64,000 nucleotides of DNA. It comes from Agaribacterium sp. ZY112 (lineage in GTDB: Bacteria; Pseudomonadota; Gammaproteobacteria; Pseudomonadales; Cellvibrionaceae). Position 1 is the stretch's first letter, and every line of letters begins with the position of its first letter. The notes beneath the pieces are model-generated. The model was not told where the DNA came from. It did no database searches and saw only the letters and a list, made by a program, of their open reading frames with translations. Both the position numbers and the translations under genes were made by a program. This document shows, piece after piece, positions 36,351 to 45,608 of the stretch. The DNA lies in NCBI RefSeq assembly GCF_041346925.1, contig NZ_CP166840.1, positions 2,413,001 to 2,477,000 of the forward strand, read 5' to 3'.

Positions 36351-37574
36351 CTATTCAACTAAGCGGAATACAACTGGCATGCTAAATGTGAATTTGTCGC
36401 CTAGTACATCATTGGGCACGCTTGGATATGGGCTCGAGGCACTGACTGCTCTAACCGCTTCTTTAGTTAAGTTTGGATATGGAGGTTCTTCGATGATATC
36501 GATAATCTCAACCTTACCGGATCTGGTGATGGTGATACTAAGGCGTACGATGCCTTCTTCATTTTTTTCCATCGCAGACTGTGGGTAGCGCAATTGTTTA
36601 TAAGTCCATTTTTTTAGCTTAGCAATATAAAGTTGTTGCGATAGAAGCGACTCAGCAGTGAACTCCTCTTCATCTTCTTCGATCACATCTTCTAAATCAT
36701 AAAGCTCTGATAGTGCCGCAAGAACACTCGACTGTTTACTGGCCTTGGGTGATGGCTTAGGTGAAGGCACCACTTTAACTACTTTTTTGGGGCTTGGCTT
36801 AGGGCTTGCTTTTTTAGGTTTAGGCTTTGGTTTAGGCGTTTGCGCAGCAACAGTAGGGGCTTTAATAACAGGGGGCTTTTTAACTGTCGCTGCGACTGGC
36901 GCACTTACTGCGGCGGCAGCGGCAGCAGTCTTACCTTTGCTTTGATCAATAGCGGCAGCAACGGCTTGGACTCTGTCATCACTGGGGGTAATTGAATTAA
37001 ATGCCGTTAACTTATCTTCAGGTACTTTACCTGCTAATAATAGGTCTTTACGGAATTGTGATGAGAGAGGAACGCCACCTATCCATACCCGTAATAGCAG
37101 ATCAAAAAAAGCAGCGTCATTAATAGTGCCTAGTTTAGAGCTGTTTACAGAGATACTGACTTTGTCGTAATCACGCTGAATAGAAACAATGTCACCACGT
37201 ACGAGGGTCACTTTGAGCATATTGCTGAACTTGGCCATGTTAGCGCTTTGTTTCTCTAGCTCAGAAGCGGAAGCGTTGATAGCCATGCCTTGAATCCACA
37301 TACGCTTAAAACGGCGAGATGAAAGTCGATCAGCAAGGACGCGTACTTGTACTTCTTTTGGCTCTTGAGCTGTAAGAATTGCGCGAGCATCAGTCGATGG
37401 GCTTGTAACCAATAAAGCTCCAATAAAGGCTTCTTGGCCGAGCTCTGAATGACTAGCGATACCATTAATAATGGTTGATGCTTGCAGTAATGGGCTTAGA
37501 AGCAGGGCTATGGCAATAACGGGTAGCAATAAAGCGTGACGCAATGTCTTAGCTGGCTTTTGGGCATGGTGCAT
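36351..37574 (-). CDS. TonB-C-terminal protein with chalcone-isomerase-like N-terminal domain
   Basis: The 407-aa product has a basic N-terminus with a signal or anchor segment (about residues 12-32), a periplasmic region that resembles the chalcone-isomerase-like domain (WIQGMAINASASELEKQ, LLLRVWIGGVPLSSQFRKDLLAG-like), an Ala/Pro/Lys-rich linker (about 210-280) and a C-terminal TonB domain (YPQSAMEKNEEGIVRLSITI). A linker and TonB domain on a periplasm-facing protein suggest outer-membrane energy transfer, but no ExbB or ExbD gene is adjacent and I see no outer-membrane receptor here. Confidence 0.75.
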   Translation of the reverse strand: MHHAQKPAKTLRHALLLPVIAIALLLSPLLQASTIINGIASHSELGQEAFIGALLVTSPSTDARAILTAQEPKEVQVRVLADRLSSRRFKRMWIQGMAINASASELEKQSANMAKFSNMLKVTLVRGDIVSIQRDYDKVSISVNSSKLGTINDAAFFDLLLRVWIGGVPLSSQFRKDLLLAGKVPEDKLTAFNSITPSDDRVQAVAAAIDQSKGKTAAAAAAVSAPVAATVKKPPVIKAPTVAAQTPKPKPKPKKASPKPSPKKVVKVVPSPKPSPKASKQSSVLAALSELYDLEDVIEEDEEEFTAESLLSQQLYIAKLKKWTYKQLRYPQSAMEKNEEGIVRLSITITRSGKVEIIDIIEEPPYPNLTKEAVRAVSASSPYPSVPNDVLGDKFTFSMPVVFRLVE

Positions 37575-37899
37575 AAAGAGGTGCTCTTCTCTGTTGTTAT
37601 CTTTCGTGGAAGTCTTTCATTTCAATGGCTTTTACTATGAATAGGTATTCAATTAACAGTAATTCCACGACAGCCGTAAATTAGCATGATATTCCTTTGG
37701 ATATAAGGGGGCTTGGTAAGAACTTTACTAAATCTTCGTCTAAACGCAGTGACGGTTTTGTTCCTAGTATAGCCATTTCTCGCTGTCTTATTTAGATGAC
37801 TAAAGCTAGAGCTTGAGGTCTAAATGTCGTTACAATGCATGCATCGTAAACCACTTGATACTGGTTTTAGTTGATCGATATTACTGATATGGATGAGAT
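37575..37899. other. 325-base gap between divergent TonB-like and RND genes
   Basis: I see no gene here. A weak sigma70-like pair, TTGATA at 37855 and TATTAC at 37879 with an 18-base spacer, points toward the RND genes, but it would leave a leader of only about ten bases. A 10-base palindrome ATGCATGCAT lies near 37836. Nothing firm can be said about regulation. Confidence 0.4.
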
Positions 37900-39039
37900 A
37901 TGAACTCAAATTTACGCTTAGCTGCCGTGCTGGCAGCTTTAGTTGCGGTATGGATGCTTACAGGTTTCTTTAAAGCATCTAAAGAGGAAGAGAAACAAGA
38001 GCAGTCAGAAGAACAAGATTTATTTGAAGTTCAAGTTGCTGATAGCCAAGCTCAAGCGTTTCGCCGGCCCGTCTACTTAAGAGCTCGAAGTGAAGCCGAG
38101 CGGCGTGTAGCAGTTGCTGCTGAAGTTGATGGTCGAATACAAGCGACACCGCAAAAAGAGGGGCAGTGGGTTGAGCAGGGTGCGGTCTTGTGTAGTTTGG
38201 CAAGTGAAGATCGGCAATTGCGCTTAGAGCAAGCTCAAGCGCAGTTAAGCAAGGCGCAGTTAGATTACGATGCGGCCTCCAAGCTTAAGAGCAGTGGTTA
38301 TCAAAGCCGTTCTCAAATTGCCGCAGCAAAAGCGAACCTTGCTGTGGCCGAAGCTGAATTAAAGCGTAACCAAAATGTACTTGATCACTTACAAGTTCGA
38401 GCGCCTTTTGCTGGAGTGCTTGAAAAACGCCATAAAGAAGTGGGTGACTTCATTCAGCGTGGCTCACCTTGCGCTACCGTGCTTGAGCTAGACCCTCTTG
38501 TTGTGAGTGGCCACTTAAGTGAACGTGATATTCGTTCTTTATCTTTAGGTGATAGTGCCCAGGTGCGTTTTATTGATGGCGAAGAACGCACAGGTCGTGT
38601 GCGTTATTTAGCAAGTTCTGCCGATGAGTTGACTCGCAGCTACCGAGTTGAAGTTGAAGTTGAGAATAAAGATCACAGCTTAGTCAGTGGATTAGCTGCC
38701 GATGTCAGTATTCATGCCGCTGAACTGCCAGCCCATTTAATTAGCCCTGCCTTATTAACGTTAATGGATAAGGGGGTGATTGGTGTTCGCAGCTTAGACG
38801 CAAATAACAAAGTGCAAATACATGAGGTTCAGTTACTCGCTGATGATAAAGAAGGTGTCTGGATCAGCGGTTTACCAGAGCAAGTTACATTGATTGTGGT
38901 AGGACAAGAGTATGTGAGCATAGGTCAGCAGGTACTTCCCGTAGAGCAACGCTCTAAAAAAGCCGTTGAGGTCGAGCTCGAACAACCTAATAAAGCATCT
39001 GAGCCAGAGCTTGAGTCTGAACAGGGTACTCAGTCATGA
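37900..39039 (+). CDS. RND efflux periplasmic adaptor subunit
   Basis: This AcrA/MexA-type adaptor would link the inner-membrane pump to an outer-membrane channel. It has an N-terminal membrane anchor (about residues 5-24), lipoyl halves with RIQATPQKEGQWVEQGAVL and VRAPFAGVLEKRHKEVGDFIQRG, and a helical hairpin between them (about residues 105-145, QAQAQLSKAQLDYDAASKL). No lipobox Cys is present. The permease gene overlaps its end by 4 bases. The last 40 residues are Glu-rich and look disordered. The outer-membrane partner is not in the window. Confidence 0.92.
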   Translation: MNSNLRLAAVLAALVAVWMLTGFFKASKEEEKQEQSEEQDLFEVQVADSQAQAFRRPVYLRARSEAERRVAVAAEVDGRIQATPQKEGQWVEQGAVLCSLASEDRQLRLEQAQAQLSKAQLDYDAASKLKSSGYQSRSQIAAAKANLAVAEAELKRNQNVLDHLQVRAPFAGVLEKRHKEVGDFIQRGSPCATVLELDPLVVSGHLSERDIRSLSLGDSAQVRFIDGEERTGRVRYLASSADELTRSYRVEVEVENKDHSLVSGLAADVSIHAAELPAHLISPALLTLMDKGVIGVRSLDANNKVQIHEVQLLADDKEGVWISGLPEQVTLIVVGQEYVSIGQQVLPVEQRSKKAVEVELEQPNKASEPELESEQGTQS

Positions 39040-42000
39040 GTATCCTGACAAACGCGATCTCTCGCTCTCGCGCCACATTGAGCTTGATGTTACTTATTTT
39101 GATTGCGGGTTTTGCTTCGCGAATGAATATGGTCATTGAGGCTTTTCCGAACCCCACTGTGCCTGTGGTCATGGTGATGCTTATGCAAGATGGCGTATCC
39201 CCCGAAGATGGTGCGCGCTTATTAGTTCGGCCGGTTGAAAAAGAATTACGTACGATTGAGGGGGTTAAGGAAATTCGTGCGACCTCACGAGAAACAGTCT
39301 CTTATGTGGTCATTGAGTTTGAAGCTAATCAAGATGTAAAAAAAGCAGTGACCGATGTTAGGGCCGCGGTTGATAGAGCTAAGTCGGAACTCCCTTCCGG
39401 TGCTGAAGAGCCCCAAGTTAATGAAATTGCTGCGGACGATACCCCCACCATTGTTTTAGCTGTTTCTGGCGCGGTGCAAGAGCGAAGCATCTTTCAAACC
39501 TCACAGTTACTAAAGCGTGAAATCGAAGCCATGCCTTCGGTGCTGGAGGTTGATATGCGCGGACACAGTGATGAGATGATTGAGATCATTGTTGAGCCTG
39601 CCAAGCTTGAGTATTACGGCATTACCAGCAGTGAGCTATATCAAGCGATTCAAGCTAATAATCTATTAGTGCCTGCAGGGCAGATGGATACCGGCAAGGG
39701 GCGCTTTGCGATTAAAGTGCCTAGCCTCATTGAAACTCGCGAAGATGTTTATCGCCTTCCTATTCGTTCAAGTAAAGATGCCACCGTAACCTTGGGCGAT
39801 GTTGCATCGGTGCGGCGAACCTTTAAAGATGCTTGGCAATTTTCTGCGATTAATGGCGAGCGCGCGGTTACTTTAAATGTTAAAAAACGTGTGGATGCTA
39901 ATGACATTGAAGTGACCAAAGCCGTTAGAGCATTAGTTGCTGAACTTAAACCGCAGATTCCTCAGGGCATCAAGCTCGATTTTATGCTTGATCAGAGTGA
40001 TTTCTCGATAGGCATGATCAACGAAATGCAGGGTAATATTCTAACGGCTATGGCTCTGGTGATGATTATTGTTATTGCGGCCTTGGGCTTTCGCTCCGGT
40101 TTATTGGTGGGAGCGGGGGTGCCGTTTTCCTTGTTGTTCTCGACCATTATTCTTTTGCAGCTTGGCTATTCGTTTAACTTTATGGTGCTATTTGGCATGT
40201 TGCTGGCGCTAGGTATGTTGATTGATGGCGCCATTGTGATTACCGAATTTGCAGATAGAAAAATGGCTGAAGGCCTTTCGAGCCGCGATGCCTATATATT
40301 GTCGGTTAAGCGCATGTTGTGGCCGGTAACAGCTTCTACCTCTACCACTCTTGCCGCCTTCTTACCTATTATGTTTTGGCCCGGTGTTGCTGGTGAATTT
40401 ATGCGTTATTTACCGGTCACTGTATTTGCCGTATTACTGGGCTCTTTGTTATACGCCTTGTTTTTTGCTCCTATTGTTGGTGCTTTATTAGGTCGTAATA
40501 AAATGTCTGCTCAGACGCAAGCCTATCTCACGTGCATAGAAAATGATGCACCTGAAACTCTGCCGGGGGTTACGGGTATTTATGCTCGCTTTTTGTCATC
40601 GGTCATTCACCATCCATTGAGCTTCTTTTTTGCGGCTTGTTTGATTCTAGTTGGTATTTTTTCTGCCTACGCCAAGTTCAGTCCTGGGGTTGAGTTCTTT
40701 GTTAAAACCGAGGTCATTCAAGGTACGGTTGCTGTTCGAGCACAAGGCAACTTATCCGTTGATGAGGCGCGTGACATTTTTTCCGAGGTGGAAGAAAAAG
40801 TACTCGAGGTGCCTGGGGTGAAAGTGTTGTACTCGGTAGTAAGCCCTGGTTCACCTGTGCAATTTAGCCCAAGAGCGCCAGAGAAAGACCAAATTGGTGC
40901 AATGATGGTTGAGACCTATAAACCTGAGGAGCTAGGTTACAGTACCTTTAAAGTTTACGATGAAATAAAAGAAGCCACTAAAGGTATTGCCGGTGTTTAT
41001 GTCAGTAGTGCGCCTTTAGAAGGAGGGCCACCGGTCGGTAAACCTATTCAAATACAGCTTACTGGTTTAGATCGTTCTTTATTATTAGCAACCGCCCGTC
41101 AGTTGCGTTCAGATTTGGAAGACGCTATTCCGGGTTTAAACGATGTAACAGACTCAACCCCTTTGCCTGGTATCGAGTGGGGCATAGAGGTGAATAAAGA
41201 AAAAGCAGCACAAGTAGGTGTCGATGTTATCGAGGTGGGTAATGCCATACAGATGTTAACTACGGGTGTAAAAATAGGTGAATATCGCCCCTCGGATGCC
41301 GATGACGAAATAGACATTCGTGTGCGCTTCCCCGAAAAGGAGCGCGGTATTACTGCAATCGATAGCTTGAAAGTAAATACTGTTAACGGGCCAACGGCCA
41401 TAGCCGGTTTTGTTGAGCGTGTCGCTTTACCTCGAGTTGATAAAGTTGAGCGTATTGATGGACGTGAATTTGCGTTGGTTATGGCCGATGTAGACTCAGG
41501 TTTGGTAGCTGATAATGTGCTTAAAGAAGTGCAGACGTGGATGGAGCAGCATCCGCTCCCTAAAGGTGTGGAGCTTAGTTATCGCGGTGCTAATGAAGAG
41601 CAAGAAAAATCATTTTCATTTTTAACCACCGCATTTTTACTTGCTTTGTTTTTAATGTTTATCTTATTGGTTGCTCAGTTTAATAGCTTTTATCAGGCGG
41701 CATTAACTCTTTCTTCGGTTGTACTTTCTACAGCGGGTGTGTTTTTGGGCTTAATGCTTACCCAAAGCACTTTTAGTGTGATTATGACTGGGGTCGGTAT
41801 TGTTGCCTTGGCCGGTATTGTGGTAAATAACAATATTGTTTTAATTGATACCTTTAATTATATTCGCCAGACTGATGATAAAACCTCGATAAAAGATGCT
41901 GCAATACTGGCGGCTACTCAGCGTTTACGCCCTGTCTTTTTAACCACTGTCACAACTATTTTAGGCTTATTGCCTTTGGCGACGGGTTTAAGTGTCGACT

Positions 42001-42242
42001 TGGTGAACCGTGAGTTTAATATGGGCGGTATCGTTGGTTCGTATTGGACTGCTTTAGCGAGTGCTATTGTCTATGGGTTGGTGTTTTCAACCGTACTAAC
42101 TTTGGCCGTGACACCGACCATGTTGGTCTTGCCTAGTGTAATTAAAGCCGCTTTCCATCGTTATATTTATGTGCCTGCTAAACATTATTTAGTTAGCTTT
42201 TCGATGTTTAAGCGACGTGTTAATAAGGAGGCTGAGCAATGA
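39036..42242 (+). CDS. RND efflux permease (AcrB/HAE1 superfamily)
   Basis: This 1068-aa inner-membrane pump would export hydrophobic or amphiphilic compounds by proton antiport. It shows the twelve-segment layout with two large periplasmic loops, GMLLALGMLIDGAIVITE in TM4 with the conserved Asp, and the second-half GIVALAGIVVNNNIVLID. TM4 retains one Asp (GMLIDGAIV) where AcrB has two, which places it in the VmeI/hydrophobe-type branch; the substrate cannot be called. Start and stop overlap its neighbours by 4 bases each. Confidence 0.93.
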   Translation: MSILTNAISRSRATLSLMLLILIAGFASRMNMVIEAFPNPTVPVVMVMLMQDGVSPEDGARLLVRPVEKELRTIEGVKEIRATSRETVSYVVIEFEANQDVKKAVTDVRAAVDRAKSELPSGAEEPQVNEIAADDTPTIVLAVSGAVQERSIFQTSQLLKREIEAMPSVLEVDMRGHSDEMIEIIVEPAKLEYYGITSSELYQAIQANNLLVPAGQMDTGKGRFAIKVPSLIETREDVYRLPIRSSKDATVTLGDVASVRRTFKDAWQFSAINGERAVTLNVKKRVDANDIEVTKAVRALVAELKPQIPQGIKLDFMLDQSDFSIGMINEMQGNILTAMALVMIIVIAALGFRSGLLVGAGVPFSLLFSTIILLQLGYSFNFMVLFGMLLALGMLIDGAIVITEFADRKMAEGLSSRDAYILSVKRMLWPVTASTSTTLAAFLPIMFWPGVAGEFMRYLPVTVFAVLLGSLLYALFFAPIVGALLGRNKMSAQTQAYLTCIENDAPETLPGVTGIYARFLSSVIHHPLSFFFAACLILVGIFSAYAKFSPGVEFFVKTEVIQGTVAVRAQGNLSVDEARDIFSEVEEKVLEVPGVKVLYSVVSPGSPVQFSPRAPEKDQIGAMMVETYKPEELGYSTFKVYDEIKEATKGIAGVYVSSAPLEGGPPVGKPIQIQLTGLDRSLLLATARQLRSDLEDAIPGLNDVTDSTPLPGIEWGIEVNKEKAAQVGVDVIEVGNAIQMLTTGVKIGEYRPSDADDEIDIRVRFPEKERGITAIDSLKVNTVNGPTAIAGFVERVALPRVDKVERIDGREFALVMADVDSGLVADNVLKEVQTWMEQHPLPKGVELSYRGANEEQEKSFSFLTTAFLLALFLMFILLVAQFNSFYQAALTLSSVVLSTAGVFLGLMLTQSTFSVIMTGVGIVALAGIVVNNNIVLIDTFNYIRQTDDKTSIKDAAILAATQRLRPVFLTTVTTILGLLPLATGLSVDLVNREFNMGGIVGSYWTALASAIVYGLVFSTVLTLAVTPTMLVLPSVIKAAFHRYIYVPAKHYLVSFSMFKRRVNKEAEQ

Positions 42243-42658
42243 GGATCTTAAGTGGACTGTGGTTGGTGCTTTGGTCTTTGCCAACCTTGCTGTTGTCTGT
42301 ACTGTTGGTGCTTGCTTTACCTATGGCGGTGTTTGCGCTTCTAGGCTTGCAAGCTTTGGTGTTGATAATAGCGGCACTAGGTGCTTTATGTGCGTTGGTT
42401 TTGTGGCTGGTTTGCTTACTTGGTTGGTTGCGTGGTTGGTACCTCAGTTGGGTGGTGGCGATGATGGGCGCGTATCTGTCTGTTTTTGTACTTGGCTTAG
42501 TATTAGCTGCGGCCGTGTTTAACCTACCATTTGATGCTAGCGGAGCCCTTAGTCTTGTTGCGCTCTTTGTTTTGTTGAATCTTGGCTTACGTGTGCAGGT
42601 AAAACTTCAATCTCAAGATATGAGAGATGCTTACGCCGTCGAGCAACATATCTCTTAA
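42239..42658 (+). CDS. small hydrophobic membrane protein, 139 aa
   Basis: I do not recognise a family. The protein is almost wholly hydrophobic, with about four membrane segments and short loops. Its ATG overlaps the stop of the RND permease (ATGA), so it is translated with the pump, and it may be a pump-associated subunit. No small RND accessory such as AcrZ (49 aa) has this size. It could also be an unrelated membrane protein caught in the operon. Confidence 0.65.
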   Translation: MRILSGLWLVLWSLPTLLLSVLLVLALPMAVFALLGLQALVLIIAALGALCALVLWLVCLLGWLRGWYLSWVVAMMGAYLSVFVLGLVLAAAVFNLPFDASGALSLVALFVLLNLGLRVQVKLQSQDMRDAYAVEQHIS

Positions 42659-42714
42659 GTCTCGGCTATGCTTATAGGAATACTGCCTATTCCTATAAGC
42701 CATATCTTTAAGCC

Positions 42715-43392
42715 ATGACGACTGAATCCTCTCCTTGTTTTAACGACCTTAATATTAAGCTTGGTCAGGTTGTGCAAATCCATCCTGACCCTGCTCAGCC
42801 TCAAGCTCGCTGTGATTGTTTATTAGTAGGTAGCTTGCCCGGTGAGAGTATTTTAATAACTGCAGCGCCGGGTGCTGAAGATTTTCCTCATCTAGAAGTC
42901 GGTCAGCAAGTGGTTATACGAGTGATGTCGGCCAATGGTGTGGCCTTGTTTCAAACGTGTGTTCTATTTATATCCGATATGCCGGTGTTTATGGTGTATC
43001 TCGATTTCCCTCAAGCTGTGCAGTTTCGTATGGTTCGCAGCGCCTCTCGAGTTGAAGTTGCTTTACCTGTGCTGGTTTATAGCCTTAGTTGTCCAGCTCA
43101 AAGTGGGGTTGCTGGAAAAATTGCAGATATTAGTTTAGGCGGTGCCGGCTTAGAGCTCTACGAAGATGTAGGGGAGGCTGGTGATCTCTTAGAGTTAAAA
43201 GGTAAATTTGACGTTGGCGGTATACGCCGTACAGTTAAATTAAAAGCTGAGATTAAAAATAAAAAAGCTCGTGCCAGCGGTAATACCAGCTATGGCATTG
43301 CCTTTAGTGAATCTGATGAGGAAAAGCTCTTGGTTTTATTTGGTTTTATTTTTAACTCCATGGCTTTTGGTGATGTACAGAGCGTGTCTTAA
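42715..43392 (+). CDS. PilZ domain protein (YcgR-like layout)
   Basis: The C-terminal half is a PilZ domain that binds c-di-GMP. It has the RMVRSASR segment of the RxxxR type near residue 105-110 and the D-x-S-x-G-G motif in ADISLGGAGLELYE. The N-terminal 90 residues have a beta-rich pattern like the YcgR flagellar-brake N-domain (LLVGSLPGESILITAAP, VGQQVVIRV). It is likely a motility or polysaccharide effector. It lies 56 bases after the small membrane gene, and the next gene begins inside its end. Confidence 0.88.
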   Translation: MTTESSPCFNDLNIKLGQVVQIHPDPAQPQARCDCLLVGSLPGESILITAAPGAEDFPHLEVGQQVVIRVMSANGVALFQTCVLFISDMPVFMVYLDFPQAVQFRMVRSASRVEVALPVLVYSLSCPAQSGVAGKIADISLGGAGLELYEDVGEAGDLLELKGKFDVGGIRRTVKLKAEIKNKKARASGNTSYGIAFSESDEEKLLVLFGFIFNSMAFGDVQSVS

Positions 43393-44035
43393 GACTTTTG
43401 CCGGCCTATTGGTTTTATTAGTGGCATATAGCCCTTGGCTTAGTGCTTTGGATGAAGACCGCCTGTGGTTGCCTACAAATTATGAGCGTTTGTATTTAGA
43501 CCTTAAAGCCTCAGCGGAGGCCGCTGAGCGAGTACCTCGTTGTAAAACAGTTATTCGTGGCACTTTGGATTTAGAGCAGAGCGAAAAAAATAAGCCTATT
43601 TTTCGTATTCAGTGCCGCCAAGAAAACGGCCGAACCTATAACGAGCTTGTTGATGGTACAAGCTACCAAACATTAACAACACCTTACGAAGAAGAAAAAG
43701 AGCTCACAGAAGAAGAGAAACAGGCTTTAGCTGCGGAGCAAGAGCGCTTAAGGCTTTTGGCCATTGCTGAAGAAAAAGAGGCTATGCACGCTTCGTGTAT
43801 GCGCTTGTTTAAAGAAAGAACGGCCTTATTTGATGCATTAGTTCTTGTTGATGAGGGGCGTGAGCCTGAGCAGTATGAGTCGGGCACTGCTTTGTTTCGT
43901 TTCCAATTTGATGCGGTGGATGTGTATAAACAAGCACTAAAATACAGTGCATTGTGTCAGATTGAGGAAGGACTGGCGACTAAGCTTGTGGTTCGCAAGC
44001 GCAGGGCTCAAGATAAAAACCAAGCTAAGCCATAA
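43373..44035 (+). CDS. secreted or periplasmic hypothetical protein
   Basis: The family is unknown to me. From the ATG at 43373 the product starts with a signal peptide (MYRACLKTFAGLLVLLVAYSP to about LSALDED), which is why I reject the longer frame from 43271 inside the PilZ gene. The rest has a long charged helical segment (YEEEKELTEEEKQALAAEQE) that may be coiled coil, with four or five Cys. It overlaps the PilZ gene by 20 bases, so the two are coupled. Confidence 0.65.
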   Translation: MYRACLKTFAGLLVLLVAYSPWLSALDEDRLWLPTNYERLYLDLKASAEAAERVPRCKTVIRGTLDLEQSEKNKPIFRIQCRQENGRTYNELVDGTSYQTLTTPYEEEKELTEEEKQALAAEQERLRLLAIAEEKEAMHASCMRLFKERTALFDALVLVDEGREPEQYESGTALFRFQFDAVDVYKQALKYSALCQIEEGLATKLVVRKRRAQDKNQAKP

Positions 44036-44038
44036 CAA

Positions 44039-44066
44039 GCAGCTATTTACAGCTATAAATAGCTGC
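44039..44066 (+). terminator. stem-loop after the RND-PilZ gene set
   Basis: GCAGCTATTT and AAATAGCTGC form a perfect 10-bp stem with an 8-base loop directly after the stop codon at 44035. A T-run is absent, so it may be a weak terminator or mRNA end. Confidence 0.5.
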
Positions 44067-44283
44067 ATTAGAAACTGAGTAGATCTAGCTAAAACCTTAT
44101 TGTATTTCTAGGTTTTGTACTGTTATTTGCCTGTTTTAGCTTCTTGTGTTTTTATCCTTTCATGTTTTTGTGATATCAGTTGTATCTTCATTAACTCAGC
44201 ACTGAAAGTTTATACATTTGTTCTAAACTCAAGTGATAGGTGAGTGCTTAGAGGGCCTTCACTGAAAATAAAATGGATTCTTT

Positions 44284-45579
44284 ATGCAAACACCTACGTA
44301 TGGAGCTATGGCGGACCTGTTTGATCAGTATCAGCAGCTTCGATCGTATACTCAAGGGCTATGTGAACGTTTAAGTGCTGAAGATATGCAAGTGCAAAGC
44401 ATGCCTGATGCCAGCCCTGCTAAATGGCACCTAGCCCATACAACGTGGTTTTTTGAGACCTTTATTCTTAAAAAATACCTAGCTAACTACCAAGTATTTA
44501 ACCCTCACTTTGCCCATCTTTTTAATTCTTATTATGAGAGTGCAGGTACTCGCCACGCGAGACCTAAGCGGGGTTTATTGACTCGCCCTAGTATTGAACA
44601 GGTTTTCGCCTATCGCGCTTATGTTGACGAGCAAATGTTCAGTTGTTTACAGCAAGCGGAAGCGAATACCTGTGATATTGCAGAGGTAGAAATGTTGCTG
44701 CAAACAGGCTTGCACCACGAGATGCAGCATCAAGAATTATTGTTAACAGATATTTTGCATCTATTTAGTTGTAATCCCATGCAAGAGGCGATTTTTGCCA
44801 GTGCCCAGCTAGAATTGCAGGCGCAAGCGCCCGATTTAGGTTTTATTGATGTGCCTGCCGGAATGCATCGAGTGGGTTATAGCGGTCAGGCTTTTGCGTA
44901 TGACAATGAAGGCCCGGCTCATGATGTATATCTAGGCAGCCATCGGCTTGCTAATCGTTTAGTCACCAATGCCCAATGGCTTGAGTTTATGGAAGACGGC
45001 GCTTACCAAGAGCCTCTACTGTGGCTGAGCGATGGCTGGGCCACCGTACAAAAGTTCGGTTGGCAAACTCCCGAATATTGGCAGAAACAAGATTCAATAT
45101 GGTTTCAATATGGTTTGGATGGTTTAAAGGCGATTGATCCAAATGCACCGGTTTGTCATATAAGTTTTTATGAAGCCGATGCTTTTGCACGTTGGTCAGG
45201 CAAGCGTATGCCTCATGAGCATGAACTTGAGTGCGCAAGCCTCAGGGCTATAGAGCAAGGCATAGAGCCCCATACAGGTAATATATTGCAGTGTGAATAC
45301 TGGCGTCCACAAGCAGCTCAGGCGGGCGCTCAAGGTATACAGCAGTTGTGGGGAGACGTATGGGAGTGGACTCAAAGCAGTTATCACGCCTATCCGCATT
45401 ATAAAGCGGAGCAGGGGGCTTTGGGGGAGTACAACGGCAAGTTTATGAGTAATCAGTATGTGCTTAAAGGTGGTTCATGTGTCACCCCTCAAGCGCAACT
45501 TCGGGCAAGTTATCGCAACTTCTTTTATCCTCATCATCGATGGCAGTTTACAGGGCTTCGTTTAGCTGAGGACGCATAA
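44284..45579 (+). CDS. egtB: ergothioneine biosynthesis sulfoxide synthase
   Basis: EgtB is an oxygen-dependent iron enzyme that joins a thiol donor to trimethyl-histidine. The 431-aa protein has a DinB-type N-terminal domain with the iron ligands in WHLAHTTW (His49/His52 area) and HHEMQHQ (His144/145/149), then a formylglycine-enzyme-like C-terminal domain ending in YVLKGGSCVTPQAQLRASYRN and LRLAED. The 248 bases before it (44036-44283) hold no gene. egtD follows after 29 bases, as in the usual operon. The sulfur donor (glutamylcysteine or cysteine) cannot be told from sequence. Confidence 0.93.
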   Translation: MQTPTYGAMADLFDQYQQLRSYTQGLCERLSAEDMQVQSMPDASPAKWHLAHTTWFFETFILKKYLANYQVFNPHFAHLFNSYYESAGTRHARPKRGLLTRPSIEQVFAYRAYVDEQMFSCLQQAEANTCDIAEVEMLLQTGLHHEMQHQELLLTDILHLFSCNPMQEAIFASAQLELQAQAPDLGFIDVPAGMHRVGYSGQAFAYDNEGPAHDVYLGSHRLANRLVTNAQWLEFMEDGAYQEPLLWLSDGWATVQKFGWQTPEYWQKQDSIWFQYGLDGLKAIDPNAPVCHISFYEADAFARWSGKRMPHEHELECASLRAIEQGIEPHTGNILQCEYWRPQAAQAGAQGIQQLWGDVWEWTQSSYHAYPHYKAEQGALGEYNGKFMSNQYVLKGGSCVTPQAQLRASYRNFFYPHHRWQFTGLRLAEDA

Positions 45580-45608
45580 ATTCTTAGAGCATAAGAGCAG
45601 GAGGCACT

